A DNA stretch of 5,708 nt from Lachnospiraceae bacterium. Lineage in GTDB: Bacteria > Bacillota_A > Clostridia > Lachnospirales > Lachnospiraceae. Each line of letters starts with the position of its first letter. The first letter of the stretch is position 1. A program made the position numbers and the translations under genes. This document shows positions 4,722-5,708 of the stretch, piece after piece. Under the pieces are notes generated by a model. That model did no database searches. It saw only the letters and a program-made list of their open reading frames with translations, and was not told the DNA's origin. The stretch covers positions 1-5,708 of the forward strand of contig QXWX01000189.1 in the NCBI GenBank assembly GCA_009911175.1. The letters are read 5' to 3'.

Positions 4722-5616
4722 CCTGTTCAGCACACAGGAGGAACGGGACAACGAAAGCCGGGAATCCGTCAGGGAAATCCCATTGGAGGAAATCAGCGAT
4801 TTTCCCAACCACCCGTTTAAAGTGAAGATGGACGAAAGCATGGCGGATATGGCGGAGAGCGTAAAGCAGTATGGCGTTCTGGTGCCTGCCCTTGTCCGTG
4901 AAAAGCCAGAGGGCGGCTATGAAATGATAGCCGGACACAGGCGTAAAATGGCGAGTGAGCTTGCAGAGAAAAAAGAGATACCCTGCATTGTCCGTAACTT
5001 GACAGATGATGAAGCAGTATTGATTATGGTGGATTCCAACCTGCAAAGGGAGCAGATACTACCATCAGAAAAAGCATTTGCCTATAAGATGAAACTGGAC
5101 GCAATGAAAAGGCAGGCGGGCAGACCTTGTAAAAATAATTCTGTCCCAGTGGGACAGAATTTCGGACAGACATCAAGAGAGCTTTTGGCAGAGAAATCAC
5201 CAGACAGCAATACCCAAATTCAGCGATATATCCGTTTAACCGAGCTAATCACACCGATATTGGATATGGTTGACAGCGGTAAAATTGCCATACGTCCAGC
5301 GGTAGAGCTGTCTTACCTGCCGAAAGAGCAACAGACAATCCTGCTTGACACCATGCAGTTAGAGGACTGCACACCGAGCCATGCGCAGGCGATTAAAATG
5401 CGTAAATTTGCAGACGAGGGGAGGCTGAATGAGGACGTCATCCTCTCTATTTTATCAGAGGAAAAGGGGAACCAGAAGGAACAGTTTCGTATGCCAAAAG
5501 AGCGTATCAGCAGATATTTTTCACCGGGGACGCCTGCGAAACAGATGGAAGATACGATTGTAAAGGCATTAGAGCTGTACCGGAAACGGGAGCGGAGCAA
5601 GGACAGGGAACGGTAA
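4681..5616 (+). CDS. parB: ParB/RepB/Spo0J-family partition protein
   Basis: This 311-residue protein carries a ParB-N domain at about residues 31-145. Its landmarks are IPLEEISDFPNHPF (33-46), the nucleotide-binding GHRR (85-88), and NLQREQILPSEKAFAYKM (120-137). A helix-turn-helix region follows (about 163-190, TSRELLAEKSPDSNTQIQRY), with a charged C-terminal tail. ParB binds a centromere-like site and stimulates the ParA ATPase; many members use CTP. The GTG start has GGAGGTGA (4667-4674) six bases upstream, inside parA, and no later ATG with a comparable site gives the full N-terminal domain. Its size fits ParB-like proteins of clostridial conjugative elements. A canonical Spo0J parS (TGTTTCACGTGAAACA) is not visible in the window. 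The linker between the two domains (residues 153-161) is encoded by a perfect palindrome, listed separately. Confidence 0.94.
   Translation: MAKEIKMPLPSAADLFSTQEERDNESRESVREIPLEEISDFPNHPFKVKMDESMADMAESVKQYGVLVPALVREKPEGGYEMIAGHRRKMASELAEKKEIPCIVRNLTDDEAVLIMVDSNLQREQILPSEKAFAYKMKLDAMKRQAGRPCKNNSVPVGQNFGQTSRELLAEKSPDSNTQIQRYIRLTELITPILDMVDSGKIAIRPAVELSYLPKEQQTILLDTMQLEDCTPSHAQAIKMRKFADEGRLNEDVILSILSEEKGNQKEQFRMPKERISRYFSPGTPAKQMEDTIVKALELYRKRERSKDRER
5137..5161. repeat. Perfect 25-bp palindrome inside parB
   Basis: AATTCTGTCCCA (5137-5148) and TGGGACAGAATT (5150-5161) are exact reverse complements around a single G. The site falls in the linker between the ParB-N domain and the helix-turn-helix (codons 153-161). 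Perfect 12-base arms with a fixed spacer are not expected by chance in a window this size. It is a candidate ParB- or repressor-binding site. A protein-coding constraint on the residues it encodes is the alternative. Confidence 0.8.
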
Positions 5617-5708
5617 CATTGAGGCTTTCCACCGTAAGCGATGAATAATCTAACGTTTTTACAAGTCCCGAAATCTGTGCGATAATCTCTTTAACTGGAG
5701 AAGCATCT
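5617..5708. other. Right-end stretch, no plus-strand gene
   Basis: All three plus-strand frames meet stops soon after parB; the only ATG frame (5641-5685) has 14 codons and no ribosome binding site. On the minus strand a frame is open from the window edge (5707) down to a stop at 5508-5510, reading SPVKEIIAQISGLVKTLD near the edge. It might be the 3' end of a convergent gene, but most of it lies over parB and could be a shadow. No terminator hairpin is evident here. Confidence 0.4.

Noticed and set aside
4518..5046. Minus-strand frames over the parA/parB junction
   Set aside because: They are antisense to well-supported ParA and ParB domains and show no family-like features.

Overview
The window looks like accessory DNA from a Clostridia/Lachnospiraceae-type Firmicute, most likely part of an integrative conjugative element or a related plasmid-like island. 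Three things suggest this: strong AGGAGG-type ribosome binding sites, an A+T-rich cargo operon beside more G+C-balanced genes, and a ParA/ParB pair of the kind carried by clostridial mobile elements. The assignment is inferred from style and gene content; no taxonomic marker other than a uvrB fragment is present.

Left part (1-1020): a probable gene remnant (60-224), a strong hairpin terminator (265-309), then an intergenic stretch built from a few short words repeated in both orientations (403-531, with further copies near 846 and 933). Inside this repeat-rich zone lies the first 90 codons of uvrB (546-818), which ends abruptly at a stop formed by unrelated sequence. This reads as scar tissue: gene fragments and repeats next to a mobile-element cargo site.

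Centre (1047-3775): a tightly packed four-gene A+T-rich operon that I read as an ABC-three-component (ABC-3C) conflict/defence system. In order it encodes a 72-residue single-pass membrane protein, a 196-residue protein whose C-terminal part resembles ABC-3C C-terminal domains, an 87-residue middle component (MC6-like), and a 568-residue Rad50/SMC-like ABC ATPase ending in a DUF2326-type region. The last three are the classic ABC-3C components. The unusual part is the first: the membrane protein ends, and the 196-residue protein begins, with the same Asn/Gly motif (NSGxNxGhhhGxNxGxI). The pairing resembles amyloid or beta-solenoid signalling motifs that couple a sensor to a separate membrane-damaging effector. 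The working model is that the ATPase senses an invader, the middle component relays this to the 196-residue adaptor, and the adaptor recruits the small membrane protein through the shared motif to damage the membrane. A hairpin terminator (3783-3820) closes the operon.

Right part (3821-5708): a short leader with a 12-bp-arm hairpin, then parA (3897-4721) and parB (4681-5616), overlapping by 41 bases and presumably stabilising the host element. A perfect 25-bp palindrome lies inside parB, between the ParB-N domain and the helix-turn-helix. The last 92 bases carry no plus-strand gene; a minus-strand frame is open to the window edge but is not convincing on its own.
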